Source: an uncultured Oscillospiraceae bacterium
GTDB taxonomy: Bacteria; Bacillota; Clostridia; Oscillospirales; Oscillospiraceae
Direction: 5' to 3'
Assembly: GCA_947629915.1 (NCBI GenBank)
Contig: CANRFN010000006.1
Span: 37,937-101,936 of the forward strand
Length of the DNA: 64,000 bases
This document shows positions 1 through 10,072 of this stretch, one piece after another. The position numbers and the translations under genes were made by a program. Positions within the stretch are counted from its first letter, which is position 1. Every line of letters begins with the position of its first letter. The notes below the pieces were generated by a model, which searched no databases, was not told the origin of the DNA, and was given only the letters and a program-made list of their open reading frames with translations.

Positions 1-3000
1 TCGCTGCGGGCGGTGTCCAGACCCAGGTATTTCGCGTAGTTGTACAGCATGGTGGCGAACTGCTCCCGGGTGATGGTGTCTGCCGGGGCGAACTCTCCCG
101 TGCTATAGCCGGCCACGATGCCGTTCTCGCTGGCCCACGCCACCGATTCAGCGTACCACTTGTCTGTGGCCACATCCGGGAAGGAGGCCGCGGTCTTGGG
201 GTTCACCTTGGACTCCAGTGCCCAGAGCATGGTGGCCGCCATAGAGCGGTCTACGTCCATATTCGGGGCGAAGACCATCTCAGTCTTGCTGACACCAGAG
301 AAGATCTCGTGGGTTGCGGCGAAGGAAACGGCGTCTGCGTACCAGCTGGTGGCCGGGACGTCTTCGAAGACGGCGGACCGGGAGACCACTTTCACAGTAC
401 CGCTGCCGGGGAGAATGGCGTAGGTAGTGCCGCCTTCCACCAGGGACTTGGGCAGGACGGTCTCCTTGCCGTCCTTGTCCACCAGGACAGCTACCTGGCC
501 GTTCTCCAGTTTCAGAGCGGTCTTCACGCCGCCGGGGACGGTGGTGAGGGTCTTGTCGTCCGCCTTCACGGTGACGGTGACGCTGTCTGCCGCCTTCTGG
601 ACGGAGATGGTGACATCGCCGGCCTTGGCCAGGCTGGACAGAGCGCTGTTGTGGAGGGTGACATCGCCCACGGGGGTCTCTACCCGCAGCTTGGCATCGG
701 TCTTTTCCCCCAGATCCTTCACAACGCCGCTGGGGATGGTGACGCTGACTGCGGTGGCATTTTCGGGCACCTTGGGCGCGATGACCACGGTGTCGCTCTT
801 GTTCTGCTCGGCCTGCTTCAGGATCTCTTTGCCCATGCTGTCCGTGATGGTGGTGGAGGCCACACCGTCTTTGACCGCAGCGGAGGGCTTTGCCACAGTC
901 TCGGTTACGACCTCTTCCCCATCCTTGCTGTCTCCGGTTGTGACATCCAGAGCCGGCGTAGTAGAGGGAACGGGGGTGGGAGCAGGTGCGGGCGGTGTAG
1001 AGGGCACGGGAGCGGCCGTAGGCGTGGGATTGGAGGGATAGCTGGGATACCAGGGAGATGGATCGGTGGGGGTGGAGGGCTGCTGAGACGGCTGCTCACT
1101 GGGCTGCACGGAAGGCTGCTCGCTGGGCTGTTCGGAAGGCTGCTCAGACGGAGGTGTGGTGGGCTCCTCGCTGGGCGGTGTTGTGGGTTCGGTGGTGGGC
1201 TGGTCTGTGGGCGGTGTTGTGGGCGGAACCTCCGGCACGGCACCCAGAAGGATGTCGTCCGTGTTCCGGACCCGGAGCACCACCACGCTGGCCCCTTCGC
1301 CCTCGGGGTGCATGTAGCTCATGCCGGCGGCGGAGACCTCCATGCCATCCACGATGTCTCCGCTGATGAGGTCCTTGCCGGCCTCATTGTAGATGTAGCC
1401 GTCTATGAAGATCCGGACGGGGACCCCGGTGTCGTCTGTGAGCTTGAACTGGGACACCTTGCCCTTGCCGTCCCGGAGGATCTCGCTCACGATGCCCTTG
1501 GTCTGGACATACTGGCCGCCGTAGGCTGCGTAGTCTGCGGCCTGAGCGGTGGTGAGGACCTTGGCGGAGTAAATGTGCGGGGCGTCATCCAGAATGCTCA
1601 GGGAGATGATCTGGATCTCGCGGTCGTCCTGATAGGCGTCTGTGTAGCCTAGAATGCGCACCTTGGTGCCGATCTTCAGGCCGGTGTCTGCATAGGGGAA
1701 TGCGGTGGTGCCACCGGTCTCGTCCTGCACGTAGATGGCGTCAAAGAAGGTGGTGCCTTTGTATACGGTGCCGCTGGTGACATACCCCTCGATGACGAAG
1801 AGCTTGCCCAGAGGCGCCTTGCGGGTGTCTGCAATGGGGGTGACGGACTTGGTGAGGCAGAGGGCCTTGAGGATGTTCTCGTAGATGGTGCGGTTGGCGT
1901 AGGGCAGATCCCAGATGTTGTCCAGCTCCGCCTTTACTTCGAAATCCGAGAGGAACACGCCGCCGGCTGCGAAGACGTGGCCGGCGCCCACCTTTTCATA
2001 GGCCAGGAAGGTGACGGGGTTCTCGCCGAGCTTGATGCCGCCAACGCCGTCTCCATCGGAGTCTATGGAGTATGTGGTGTCGAAGCCGCGGACCAGCCAG
2101 GTGCCGTTGCCGGGATCCACCGAGCAGCCGGAGTACTGGCTGTATGTCTGATAGGTCTCGCCCTCCGCCACATCTTTGGCGGTGATCATGCCCTTCAGCC
2201 AGGGGGCTGCGATGGGATCGTCCATGTTGTACGTCTCGGGATAGAGGCGGTAGTTCTGGCCGCCGTTGTGGGTGTCGTCGCAGACCTCATCGTCGTGGAT
2301 CTTCATGGTGGAGCCGATGGCCTCTAGAAGGGCGGTCTGCTGGGCTGCGGCGTGATAGTTGGCTCCCGAAGCGCCCTTGTCCTGATAGTCTGCCAGGCCT
2401 GTGACAACCACGGCGCCGCCGTTCTGGACGTAGTCCCGCACCATAGCGATGAAGCTTTCGTCATAGAGGCTGGGGAGATAGTCTCCGGCGTTGGCCGTGC
2501 CAGATTTCCGGGCGGGGGCAGAGAGCACCAGCAGGCTGCAGTTCTGGAGCATCTCTGGGGTGATGGTCTTGCCCGGGCCCACCACTGTGACCTTTACGGC
2601 GTTGTTGGCGGCAATGGCCGTCATGTTGCCCATGTTGCCGCCGTAGTAGCCGGTTACGTAGTCGTTGTAGTGGGTGCCGTCCACCAGAATGCTGGTCACC
2701 AAAGTGGCTGGCATGACGGTGATCTCAAGATCCTGGGTGTAGGTCTTCTCCATGCCGTTCAAAACGCCGTTCACCGTGGCGGTGAGGGTGTAGATGCCGT
2801 CTGTGGGGAAGGTGTAGGTGAAGGTGGTCTCGGCAGTGCCCATGCTCTTGACCCGGGTGATGTCGCTGAGGGTGGCCAGAGTGGCGCCGGTGGCCTTGTC
2901 TGTGATCACAATGCTGGAGACCGTGAGGGCCTTCTTCTCGTTGTTATAGAGGGAGAGGTCGAAGGTCTGGGGCTCGCCTGCTACCGTGAGAGACTCCTGG

Positions 3001-6000
3001 GCGGTGAACGAGGACACGCCGATGGCCTCAACTTCGCCCACCCAGACCGGTGCTGTGACGGCGATGTCCCCGTCTGCCTGGGTGACCTTGATGTAGTAAT
3101 AGTTGTACGTTGTGGGAACCTTGATGGTTACGGTCTCATGGTTCAGGGTGGAGGTGGCCTCTCCTGCCACCTTGCCGCCGTTCACGATCACCTGGACGGT
3201 GGCCGTGCCGTGATCCAGTTCATCGGGGTCGTACAGATCTACCGTGATGGTGGCGGTGTCTTCCACATCGGAGGGAGTGAGGATAGTGCCCATGAGCTGG
3301 CCATCGAACTGGTAGTAGATCTCCAGGTTCAGGTCCTCAGTGGCGTACACGCGGTAGTTCCGCATGGCGTCATAGATGGCATCTTCTGTGAGTTCGTCTA
3401 CCAGAACCACATCGCGGCCGTTGTTGGCATCGCCCCAGTGGCCCTTGTGGTTGTCCTGGTTGTTGGTGGGGGCAAGGTGCCAGCCTTTGTCCAGGGCACG
3501 GGTATAATACTCGTAGCTGGGGAAGTAGCCGCTTGAGCCGATGGCGCCCTCGCCGTTGCCGACCTCGATCAGGGTGATGAGGTCATCGATCTCGGGATCA
3601 TAGTACGAGAAGTCCGAGAAATCGCCGAAGGTGGTGCCCGGGTGGTTAAATTGGCTGATGGAGGCCGGGGCGTTCTTCAGCTCGGCATAGTAGTTCTGCA
3701 GGGCCGTGCTGTATGTGGTATAGGCGCTCTGAGTGCGGTCCTGGAAGCCGGTGGTGTTGAAGGTGTTGATGTGGCCAAGGCCGTTGGACCAGGTCATCTC
3801 ATATCCAAAAATTCCCACAAAATAGCTGTTGGTGGCGGTTTCGGCATTGTCGTGTCCGGTGGTCCACTCGCCGCTTACGGGATCGTTGATGGAGCGGGTA
3901 CCGCCGTTGTTGCCGGCGTTATCGAAGGAGTTGGAGTGGTCTGTTACGGCCAGGAAGTCCATGTTCCACTCTTCGCCCAGGCCGTCCGCGTGGGCATAGG
4001 CGGCAGCGGGATCTTCCGTGCCGTCCGAGAAGCCGGTGTGGGAGTGCATCTGGCCGAAGAACAGGTCATAGCGCTCCTTCTGACGCTCGGTGAAGGTCCT
4101 TGATGTGACAGAACTGTTGGCGAGGCCAGACTTGCTGGCGTAGGCCTCTACGGTGAGGGAGCCAAAGCCTTTTTCCACGGGGATGGGTTTGGTGTACTGG
4201 ACAAAGTCCACTTCGCCGTTGCCATCTTTGTCGGTCGTCATGGCGTTGGTGCGGTACCAGATGGTGGCATCGGCAGTGCCGCAGGTGAGTTCGATGGTGG
4301 CGGTGTTGGCATCTGTGAAGACGATACCGCCGCCATTGGGTTTCATCTTAACCGCTTCCACGGTGCCAGCTGCATAGACGAGGCGGCGTACTGGGCCCGC
4401 AATGCCATTCTGGATCGCCTGGATCTCCAGCGCGATGGGAAGTTCACTGGGAAGAACAGCAGAGGTGCCTGCGGTCCAGCCTGTGTGGACGGTGCCATCC
4501 AGTTTCACAAAGCGGTACCGTATGGAGGCGCCTGCGTTGGAAGGCATGAGCTGAATTGTGGTGCCGGCGGGGACATCATCCTCCTGGCCGTCTGGCTCTG
4601 CAGTGACATAGCCGGGGACGGACGGGTCATTGATGGGGCTACCAACAAGCTTCACGGAGTCTATACGGACGTTACCGCCAATGGTGCCAGAAGCGCCGCT
4701 AACTTTCGTGCTGCCCGGGACAAGGCGGATCAGCAGATTGTCTGTATTTTCGGCTCCAGCGGGGACAGGGAAGCTGAAACTGTAATATTGACTGTCTTTA
4801 TTGATGGTAATCGCACCATTGGTGATGTCATAGCTGCCAGAGACGTTCTCTTTTGTGCCGTAGTCGTAGTATGCATACGTGCAAGTCCCTGTTTCAAAGT
4901 TGGCGAAGTTTGTCCCGCCATCTATAGAGTACTGCAGTGTGTAATTTTTAGCGCCTGCAGAGGTTACACGCATACGGAAGGCCAGCGTCATGTCGCCGTA
5001 TCCCTTGGTGGAGAGGGCGAACTGCATGTAGTCTCCCTCTTTGGCGCCGATATTTTCGCCGCCCATGTAGTAGTTGTAGTTGGGATTTTCAGCTGTGCTG
5101 CCAGAGCCTTCTGTGCGCTTGTACGGCTGTGCATCTAAGCCGTTTGCCTTTACGGTGAAGATGGCGTTTTCATCCAGCATATCGCCGGTCTTGTAAAGGT
5201 CTCCCTGCACTTTCTTCGATTGTGCTTCGCCGTATGGACCGCCACCACCCCACTGGGCGATGGTGTCTTCGATCTCATCATCCGTGGGAAGCTTTGTGCC
5301 GAGCATGGCTTCTGTGAAGAACTGCATGAGGTAGGCATCGCCGCCATTGTCGTAGAAGGTGGTGAAGCTGCCGTTGAAGACTTCAAGAGCCATAGTAGTT
5401 GTAGCGCTGACAATGTTGTAGCCACCGCTGACGGCTTTTACTCTCCATGTGGTGGCAACGTCCCCTGCGGCAGCTGGGTCCACAAGTGCTATGGTGTTGA
5501 TCGAAGACTTCGTGCCCAGCAGCTTGCCGTCTGGGGTGGTGAAGGTATAGACGGCGTTTTCATCCGTGCCGCTGACCCCTACTGTGAGGAGGAGAGGAGT
5601 GGTTTCTGCGAAGAGCTTCCCACCGCCTGCGGTTGCACTGATACCCTTGAGGTTACTGCCGCTGGTTGTCCCTGTGAGGGCCAGCTGGTTAGTCGGATTG
5701 AAAATGACAACCCGATCTCCGTTTTGCGGGAGATAGCCAGATTCTTCGGGTTCGACCTTCTGTACTTCCACGTTGGCTTCGGTGAAGAACTGCATGACGT
5801 AGTCGCTGTTATTTGTTTTAAAGCCGTATGTGGTGAAGTTGCCGTTTGATTTGTAGCATTCAAGAGCCTGGTTGTATGTGCCTTGATAATTGGCATAGGT
5901 GCTAAGAATCTTGTAGCCACCATCGATTTCGCTAATTTCCCATTTGTGGCCGATGGCTCCTTCGAGGTCGACAAGGTTCAGCGTGTTACCGTCCAAGGAG

Positions 6001-8291
6001 GTGTTTAGGTACTTGTGATCTGGCGTTTCAAACGTATAGATGGTTTTCTCACCTTCAACAGTGGTACGAACTGTAAGAACAAGATGCGAGCCATCTGTGA
6101 CGAGTTGATCGCCTTTTACTGTTGCGTCTGCGCCGGAAAGTTTATCTCCATTGGCGTTGCCGGTGAGTACCTTTCCGTTACCGGTGTTGTAGATAACAAC
6201 CTTGTCGCCATCCTTAGGAATGTAGGCGGGGGCTTCTTGCTCAGGCTCTTTTATTTCCACATTGGCCTTGAGGTAGAACTGCATGGTGTAGGCTGGAGTG
6301 CTCTTTTCATCATAGGTGGTGAAATTGCCGTTGTAGACTTCGAGAGCCAGTGCTTTTGAATTGTATGTTGCTGTGGCACTGACAATCTGGTAACCATCGT
6401 TGGTTGATACGATCTTCCATGTGGTGGCGATGTCCTCTTCAGAGTCAGCAGCGACAAGGGAAATGCCATTGCGTGCGGATTTCGTGCCGAGCAGCTTGTT
6501 GTCTGGGGTAGTGAAAGTATAGACAGTGTCATCGCCTGTGCCGCTGACACCTACTGTGAGTACAAGAGGCTCACCTTCGGCAATGAGTTTGTCGCCTTCT
6601 ACAGATGCTGTTGCGCCGGCATAATAATTGGTGCCTGCGGTTCCTGTGAGTACCTTGTTGTTATCAGAATTGTAGATGACAACCTCATCACCATCTACAG
6701 GGAGATAGAGATCTTCAGAAGGGGTGGGAGTCGGGTCAGAATTGGGGGTTGCAGGAGTGAGAATAAACTGATATCTATCTGGTGCTGAACTGAAGTTACT
6801 GCCGTTCGCATCAAAGTTAGAAAAGGTGCTGTATTCGATCCTCAGATCATCGCGGGTGTCACTGCGAATATTGTAGACACCTGGCTTATCTGTGACAGGC
6901 TCAAGTCTCCATTCTGTGTCAGTGGCGTTTTCGGCAAGATTGAGACTCGTATAGCCTGAAGAAATGCCGAGCTTTTTCCCATCATAGGAGATGGTGACTT
7001 TCCCGTCTCCTGTATCTTCAATAGTCCAGATCTCGGTGTTGCCATACCCAGTGAGTTTGCCGCTCTCGTCCGAGACGGAGATAGGGTTGTGATAGTAGCC
7101 GGATTTCTCGCTGGACATGGCAACTTTGTAGTTCGGATTCCAAATGACGTATGTATTTGAGGGTGCCAGTCTGTAGAGGGACACGGCTTCCTGAGAGGAT
7201 CCGTAGAAGCGAAAACGTGAACTGTTGCCACTATTATAGAACTGGAAGGAGAGGGTATCATTGGCTGCGATCTTGAGGGTGCCACCAGTCATGGTGATAG
7301 AAATGGGGTTCTCCATGGCGGTATCGATATCGCCTAATGAAGGGTCACCATTCTTGGTGCCTGTTTTATACATGTACTTTCCATCTGAACGTTTCAGAAG
7401 GTACCCGCTATCCGATTTTGAAATGGTAATCGCGTTGGAAATGCTGCCTTTGATAGTGCTGCCTGTTATCGTGGTCTCAACGTAATTCATTGCAGTTGTC
7501 CCACCATTATAGACATACGCTGTAGAGGCATCGTACTCATAGACAATCAGGTAGGTACCAGACCAATCACCTGGATCTTCCGTTACCTTTATCCATGTTG
7601 CGTCATCTGTGCTTGGCTGTTGCTCGGGTTCAGGGTCAGGCGTGGTTGTTGGTTTCTCGGTTGGTGTAGTTACAGGCGGTGTAGGTTCTGCGCCTGGTGT
7701 TGTGGGCACGCCTTTAATCGTAATTCCACCATCAATATAGAGGGTTCCAGTTGTCCCAATACTGCCATTGCCATTTGCAGCCTTTGGGGTATCGACCACG
7801 AGACGAAACTCTGCCCTTTCAAGATTGCTCATTGCATTATCGGGCAAGGAAATTGTAAATGCATCTTTCTTACTACCGGGGGAAGTGATTGTAATACTGT
7901 CACCAAATGATATCCAATCATCGTTTACTTTTCCTTGAAGCTGAACACTAGCTGGGCCAGTTTTAGATGCATAAATGGCTCCAGAGATCGTTAGTGAACT
8001 ATAACCAGTGGTAGGGGTGGCAAATGTTAAAGCCTCACCCTCTTCCCAGTTGTTACCTCCGAACCTTATGCCGTTAGTGCTACTATAATTTGTGGCTTTA
8101 TCATTTGTACGTTTTATGTCTTCCAGAAGATCACGAAAGAAACCACCTTTTTTCTGCTCGTTGCTAAATGTCCAAGAGGCGATCGTCTCAGGTTCAACAG
8201 CATCTGCACCCATTGCTAAAATGGGCAGGGTAGAGAAGGCCATGAGAACAGCCAACAGCATGGCCAACAGTCTGTTCCAGTACTTCTTCAT
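1..8291 (-). CDS. Giant SLH-anchored surface protein with PHP metallohydrolase domain (3' end off window)
   Basis: About 2763 codons are visible and the reading frame runs off the window start. It begins with a signal peptide (MKKYWNRLLAMLLAVLMAF), with AGAAGGAG at 8299-8306. Then come three homologous beta-type repeats of about 155 residues (near 529, 689 and 850, each opening like YLPxxGDxVVIYN). A PHP/CehA-McbA-like metallohydrolase domain follows at about 1410-1700, with HSHTGFSDGTEDP, FLAVTDHS and the later QDNHKGHWGD supplying His/Asp metal ligands. After it come a DUF4350-like segment, a YhcR-type OB-fold segment near 2160, a Thr/Pro/Ser/Gln stalk at about 2350-2445 and two SLH repeats from about 2640. 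A third SLH repeat probably lies outside the window. SLH domains bind pyruvylated wall polymer, so the enzyme domain should sit at the cell surface. Family assignments are by recognition of motifs; the substrate is unknown. Confidence 0.88.
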   Translation of the reverse strand, partial: MKKYWNRLLAMLLAVLMAFSTLPILAMGADAVEPETIASWTFSNEQKKGGFFRDLLEDIKRTNDKATNYSSTNGIRFGGNNWEEGEALTFATPTTGYSSLTISGAIYASKTGPASVQLQGKVNDDWISFGDSITITSPGSKKDAFTISLPDNAMSNLERAEFRLVVDTPKAANGNGSIGTTGTLYIDGGITIKGVPTTPGAEPTPPVTTPTEKPTTTPDPEPEQQPSTDDATWIKVTEDPGDWSGTYLIVYEYDASTAYVYNGGTTAMNYVETTITGSTIKGSISNAITISKSDSGYLLKRSDGKYMYKTGTKNGDPSLGDIDTAMENPISITMTGGTLKIAANDTLSFQFYNSGNSSRFRFYGSSQEAVSLYRLAPSNTYVIWNPNYKVAMSSEKSGYYHNPISVSDESGKLTGYGNTEIWTIEDTGDGKVTISYDGKKLGISSGYTSLNLAENATDTEWRLEPVTDKPGVYNIRSDTRDDLRIEYSTFSNFDANGSNFSSAPDRYQFILTPATPNSDPTPTPSEDLYLPVDGDEVVIYNSDNNKVLTGTAGTNYYAGATASVEGDKLIAEGEPLVLTVGVSGTGDDTVYTFTTPDNKLLGTKSARNGISLVAADSEEDIATTWKIVSTNDGYQIVSATATYNSKALALEVYNGNFTTYDEKSTPAYTMQFYLKANVEIKEPEQEAPAYIPKDGDKVVIYNTGNGKVLTGNANGDKLSGADATVKGDQLVTDGSHLVLTVRTTVEGEKTIYTFETPDHKYLNTSLDGNTLNLVDLEGAIGHKWEISEIDGGYKILSTYANYQGTYNQALECYKSNGNFTTYGFKTNNSDYVMQFFTEANVEVQKVEPEESGYLPQNGDRVVIFNPTNQLALTGTTSGSNLKGISATAGGGKLFAETTPLLLTVGVSGTDENAVYTFTTPDGKLLGTKSSINTIALVDPAAAGDVATTWRVKAVSGGYNIVSATTTMALEVFNGSFTTFYDNGGDAYLMQFFTEAMLGTKLPTDDEIEDTIAQWGGGGPYGEAQSKKVQGDLYKTGDMLDENAIFTVKANGLDAQPYKRTEGSGSTAENPNYNYYMGGENIGAKEGDYMQFALSTKGYGDMTLAFRMRVTSAGAKNYTLQYSIDGGTNFANFETGTCTYAYYDYGTKENVSGSYDITNGAITINKDSQYYSFSFPVPAGAENTDNLLIRLVPGSTKVSGASGTIGGNVRIDSVKLVGSPINDPSVPGYVTAEPDGQEDDVPAGTTIQLMPSNAGASIRYRFVKLDGTVHTGWTAGTSAVLPSELPIALEIQAIQNGIAGPVRRLVYAAGTVEAVKMKPNGGGIVFTDANTATIELTCGTADATIWYRTNAMTTDKDGNGEVDFVQYTKPIPVEKGFGSLTVEAYASKSGLANSSVTSRTFTERQKERYDLFFGQMHSHTGFSDGTEDPAAAYAHADGLGEEWNMDFLAVTDHSNSFDNAGNNGGTRSINDPVSGEWTTGHDNAETATNSYFVGIFGYEMTWSNGLGHINTFNTTGFQDRTQSAYTTYSTALQNYYAELKNAPASISQFNHPGTTFGDFSDFSYYDPEIDDLITLIEVGNGEGAIGSSGYFPSYEYYTRALDKGWHLAPTNNQDNHKGHWGDANNGRDVVLVDELTEDAIYDAMRNYRVYATEDLNLEIYYQFDGQLMGTILTPSDVEDTATITVDLYDPDELDHGTATVQVIVNGGKVAGEATSTLNHETVTIKVPTTYNYYYIKVTQADGDIAVTAPVWVGEVEAIGVSSFTAQESLTVAGEPQTFDLSLYNNEKKALTVSSIVITDKATGATLATLSDITRVKSMGTAETTFTYTFPTDGIYTLTATVNGVLNGMEKTYTQDLEITVMPATLVTSILVDGTHYNDYVTGYYGGNMGNMTAIAANNAVKVTVVGPGKTITPEMLQNCSLLVLSAPARKSGTANAGDYLPSLYDESFIAMVRDYVQNGGAVVVTGLADYQDKGASGANYHAAAQQTALLEAIGSTMKIHDDEVCDDTHNGGQNYRLYPETYNMDDPIAAPWLKGMITAKDVAEGETYQTYSQYSGCSVDPGNGTWLVRGFDTTYSIDSDGDGVGGIKLGENPVTFLAYEKVGAGHVFAAGGVFLSDFEVKAELDNIWDLPYANRTIYENILKALCLTKSVTPIADTRKAPLGKLFVIEGYVTSGTVYKGTTFFDAIYVQDETGGTTAFPYADTGLKIGTKVRILGYTDAYQDDREIQIISLSILDDAPHIYSAKVLTTAQAADYAAYGGQYVQTKGIVSEILRDGKGKVSQFKLTDDTGVPVRIFIDGYIYNEAGKDLISGDIVDGMEVSAAGMSYMHPEGEGASVVVLRVRNTDDILLGAVPEVPPTTPPTDQPTTEPTTPPSEEPTTPPSEQPSEQPSEQPSVQPSEQPSQQPSTPTDPSPWYPSYPSNPTPTAAPVPSTPPAPAPTPVPSTTPALDVTTGDSKDGEEVVTETVAKPSAAVKDGVASTTITDSMGKEILKQAEQNKSDTVVIAPKVPENATAVSVTIPSGVVKDLGEKTDAKLRVETPVGDVTLHNSALSSLAKAGDVTISVQKAADSVTVTVKADDKTLTTVPGGVKTALKLENGQVAVLVDKDGKETVLPKSLVEGGTTYAILPGSGTVKVVSRSAVFEDVPATSWYADAVSFAATHEIFSGVSKTEMVFAPNMDVDRSMAATMLWALESKVNPKTAASFPDVATDKWYAESVAWASENGIVAGYSTGEFAPADTITREQFATMLYNYAKYLGLDTARS

Positions 8292-8414
8292 GTTACAACT
8301 CCTTCTTTTGTATGATTTGGGGAATTCTGCTTGCTAGTTTCCGCAGCGTGTGGTATGCTGGGTTACGGGCTGATCTTCCACCTCCTTGCTTTTCCCTCTG
8401 CGAAACGTGACCTC

Positions 8415-8443
8415 ATTATAGTTGGAAATCCGCCCCAATTCAA
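8415..8443 (-). promoter_or_regulatory. Promoter of the SLH/PHP gene
   Basis: On the minus strand TTGAAT (8438-8443) is followed by exactly 17 bases and a perfect TATAAT (8415-8420). The transcript would carry a leader of about 115 nt before the ATG at 8291. Confidence 0.75.
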
Positions 8444-8504
8444 CGTCCCAATTTGGCAAAACGGACAAAAAACTTGACTAAACTTCCAAAAAGGGTGATG
8501 CTCC

Positions 8505-9701
8505 GTGCAAAAACAGACAAATCCTTTGCCTCACCGTATACGGGCGATGATGCCCCAAATTACCGCTCTAACCCTATCTCTGATCCTGTTTTTCGCCCTC
8601 TACGCGTATGCTCACACCGGCCGTTCTACCTTTGACCGCAATGGCATCGGCATCGCATACGAGACGGCTCGGGTGCTGGAAATCCTGGAGGACAACACAG
8701 AGATAGACCCCGATACAGAGAACGTCCGCCGTGGCAGCCAGCAGCTTCGCGTGGAGATCCTCACTGGCCGCTACGCTGGTGAGGAACAGGAGGTCACAAA
8801 CTACCTCAGCGCCATGTACAACGTATACCCGGCGGTGGGGGATAAGATCTCCATCTCCATCAACACCATTGAGGAGGGCGTGTACTCTCTCAGTGTCTAT
8901 AACTACTCCCGGGATCTCTTGATCTGGGGCTTTGTGGGCTTCTTTGCCCTGATCCTGGTGCTGGTGGGGCGAAAGAAGGGCTTCCAGGCGCTGCTGAGTC
9001 TCGGCATCACCGTGGCCTTTGTGCTCTTCCTGCTGGTCCCTCTCCTGGTACAGCGGGGCTGGCCCACAATCCCTACCACCATGGGAATCGTGGCCTTCAC
9101 CATGTTTGTCTCGTACGTCATCCTGGACGGCGTTACCGTGAAGTCCATGGTGGCGATGGCCGGCAGTGTAGGCGGCGTGGCGTTGGCGGGGATCTTTGCC
9201 TATGTGGCGGCGAAATTGGTGCATATCTCCGGGCTGAACATGGATGAGGCGGAGAGTCTGCTCCTCACCGCTGCAGACCACGGGCTGAAGGTGCGGGGAC
9301 TCTTCATCTGCGGGGTGCTCATCGCCTCCGAAGGTGCTGTGATGGACATCGCCATGTCCATCAGCTCCGCGATCTCAGAGCTTCACGATGTGAACCCGGA
9401 TCGTACCATGCTGCAGCTCTTTCAGTCCGGCATGAACATCGGACGGGATGCCATGGGTACCATGGCCAATACGCTGGTGTTGGCTTTTGCCGGTGCCAGC
9501 CTGAACATGATGATCTTTATCTACGCCTACGATGTCAGCTACATCCAACTCATGAACACAGACTTTGTGGCCATTGAGGTGATCCGGGGTCTGGCCGGCA
9601 GTCTGGGCATCATCCTTACGGTGCCGCTGGTGGCTGCTTTGGGCTCGGCGCTGCTGGGAAAGAAGAAAGCGGGAGACCAGAAGGAGAGACGCGGCAAGTA
9701 G
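8505..9701 (+). CDS. YibE/F family membrane protein
   Basis: 398 residues from a GTG start, with AAGGG at 8491-8495 as ribosome site; an in-frame ATG lies at 8547. An N-terminal anchor is followed by an extracytoplasmic beta-rich segment (residues about 35-130) and then about seven membrane helices. The GlyAla-rich core (AGSVGGVALAGIFAYVAAK) and the MGTMANTLVLAFAGASLN stretch are typical of the YibE/F family. The protein ends in a basic KKKAGDQKERRGK tail. Members of this family are polytopic proteins of unknown transport function in Firmicutes and Actinobacteria. It is transcribed away from the SLH gene and stands alone, closed by the hairpin at 9735-9779. No convincing vegetative promoter is seen in the 60 bases upstream. 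Confidence 0.88.
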   Translation: MQKQTNPLPHRIRAMMPQITALTLSLILFFALYAYAHTGRSTFDRNGIGIAYETARVLEILEDNTEIDPDTENVRRGSQQLRVEILTGRYAGEEQEVTNYLSAMYNVYPAVGDKISISINTIEEGVYSLSVYNYSRDLLIWGFVGFFALILVLVGRKKGFQALLSLGITVAFVLFLLVPLLVQRGWPTIPTTMGIVAFTMFVSYVILDGVTVKSMVAMAGSVGGVALAGIFAYVAAKLVHISGLNMDEAESLLLTAADHGLKVRGLFICGVLIASEGAVMDIAMSISSAISELHDVNPDRTMLQLFQSGMNIGRDAMGTMANTLVLAFAGASLNMMIFIYAYDVSYIQLMNTDFVAIEVIRGLAGSLGIILTVPLVAALGSALLGKKKAGDQKERRGK

Positions 9702-9734
9702 GAGATCGGTATAGCAGTGGTAATAACGTGCAGT

Positions 9735-9779
9735 GCAAATCAGGAGAGTCGCCATTCGTTGGTGACTCTCCTGATTTGC
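9735..9779. terminator. Long hairpin terminator after yibE/F
   Basis: A 16-bp perfect stem (9735-9750 with 9764-9779) extends inward by four more pairs, one of them G-U, to a five-base loop. The following T-run is weak, so it may be a bidirectional or weakly intrinsic terminator. Confidence 0.65.
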
Positions 9780-10036
9780 ATTTCAGCTTCCCCGATGCTT
9801 CGGAATGTGTTGTATGGAAGGACTTGCGGCGTAATGCGGCATGAACGAATACCGATGATTCAAATCTGCACAGCGAATAGATGTCCGAAATAAACCTGCT
9901 GCACATGGAGTAAGCATAAAATATTGCGTAGGTGGGCGGCTCTCGTGCCTGTTACTGGCTTGCTCTATATTTTGCTTTCTTGCTCCCTAAAACTGTGTGT
10001 ATTGCATTAAAGTCATGTGCACTACTTTAAGATCTC
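9780..10036. other. Non-coding spacer
   Basis: No convincing reading frame or RNA gene is seen. The stretch is moderately AT-rich and ends at the G-tract promoter of the giant SLH gene. Confidence 0.5.
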
Positions 10037-10066
10037 GGGGGGGGGGTAAGACGTTCATGGTATAAT
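10037..10066 (+). promoter_or_regulatory. Extended -10 promoter with a ten-G homopolymer at the -35 position
   Basis: A perfect TATAAT (10061-10066) is preceded by TGG, giving an extended -10 (TGnTATAAT). The place where a -35 box would lie is occupied by ten consecutive G residues (10037-10046), and no standard -35 hexamer is seen at usable spacing. Promoter position is seen directly; tract-length control of transcription is inference. Confidence 0.7.
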
Positions 10067-10072
10067 GGCACA

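Noticed and set aside
309..3536. Plus-strand open frames opposite the first SLH gene
   Set aside because: Gly/Val/His-rich shadow frames. The minus strand encodes a continuous protein with signal peptide, PHP and SLH domains.
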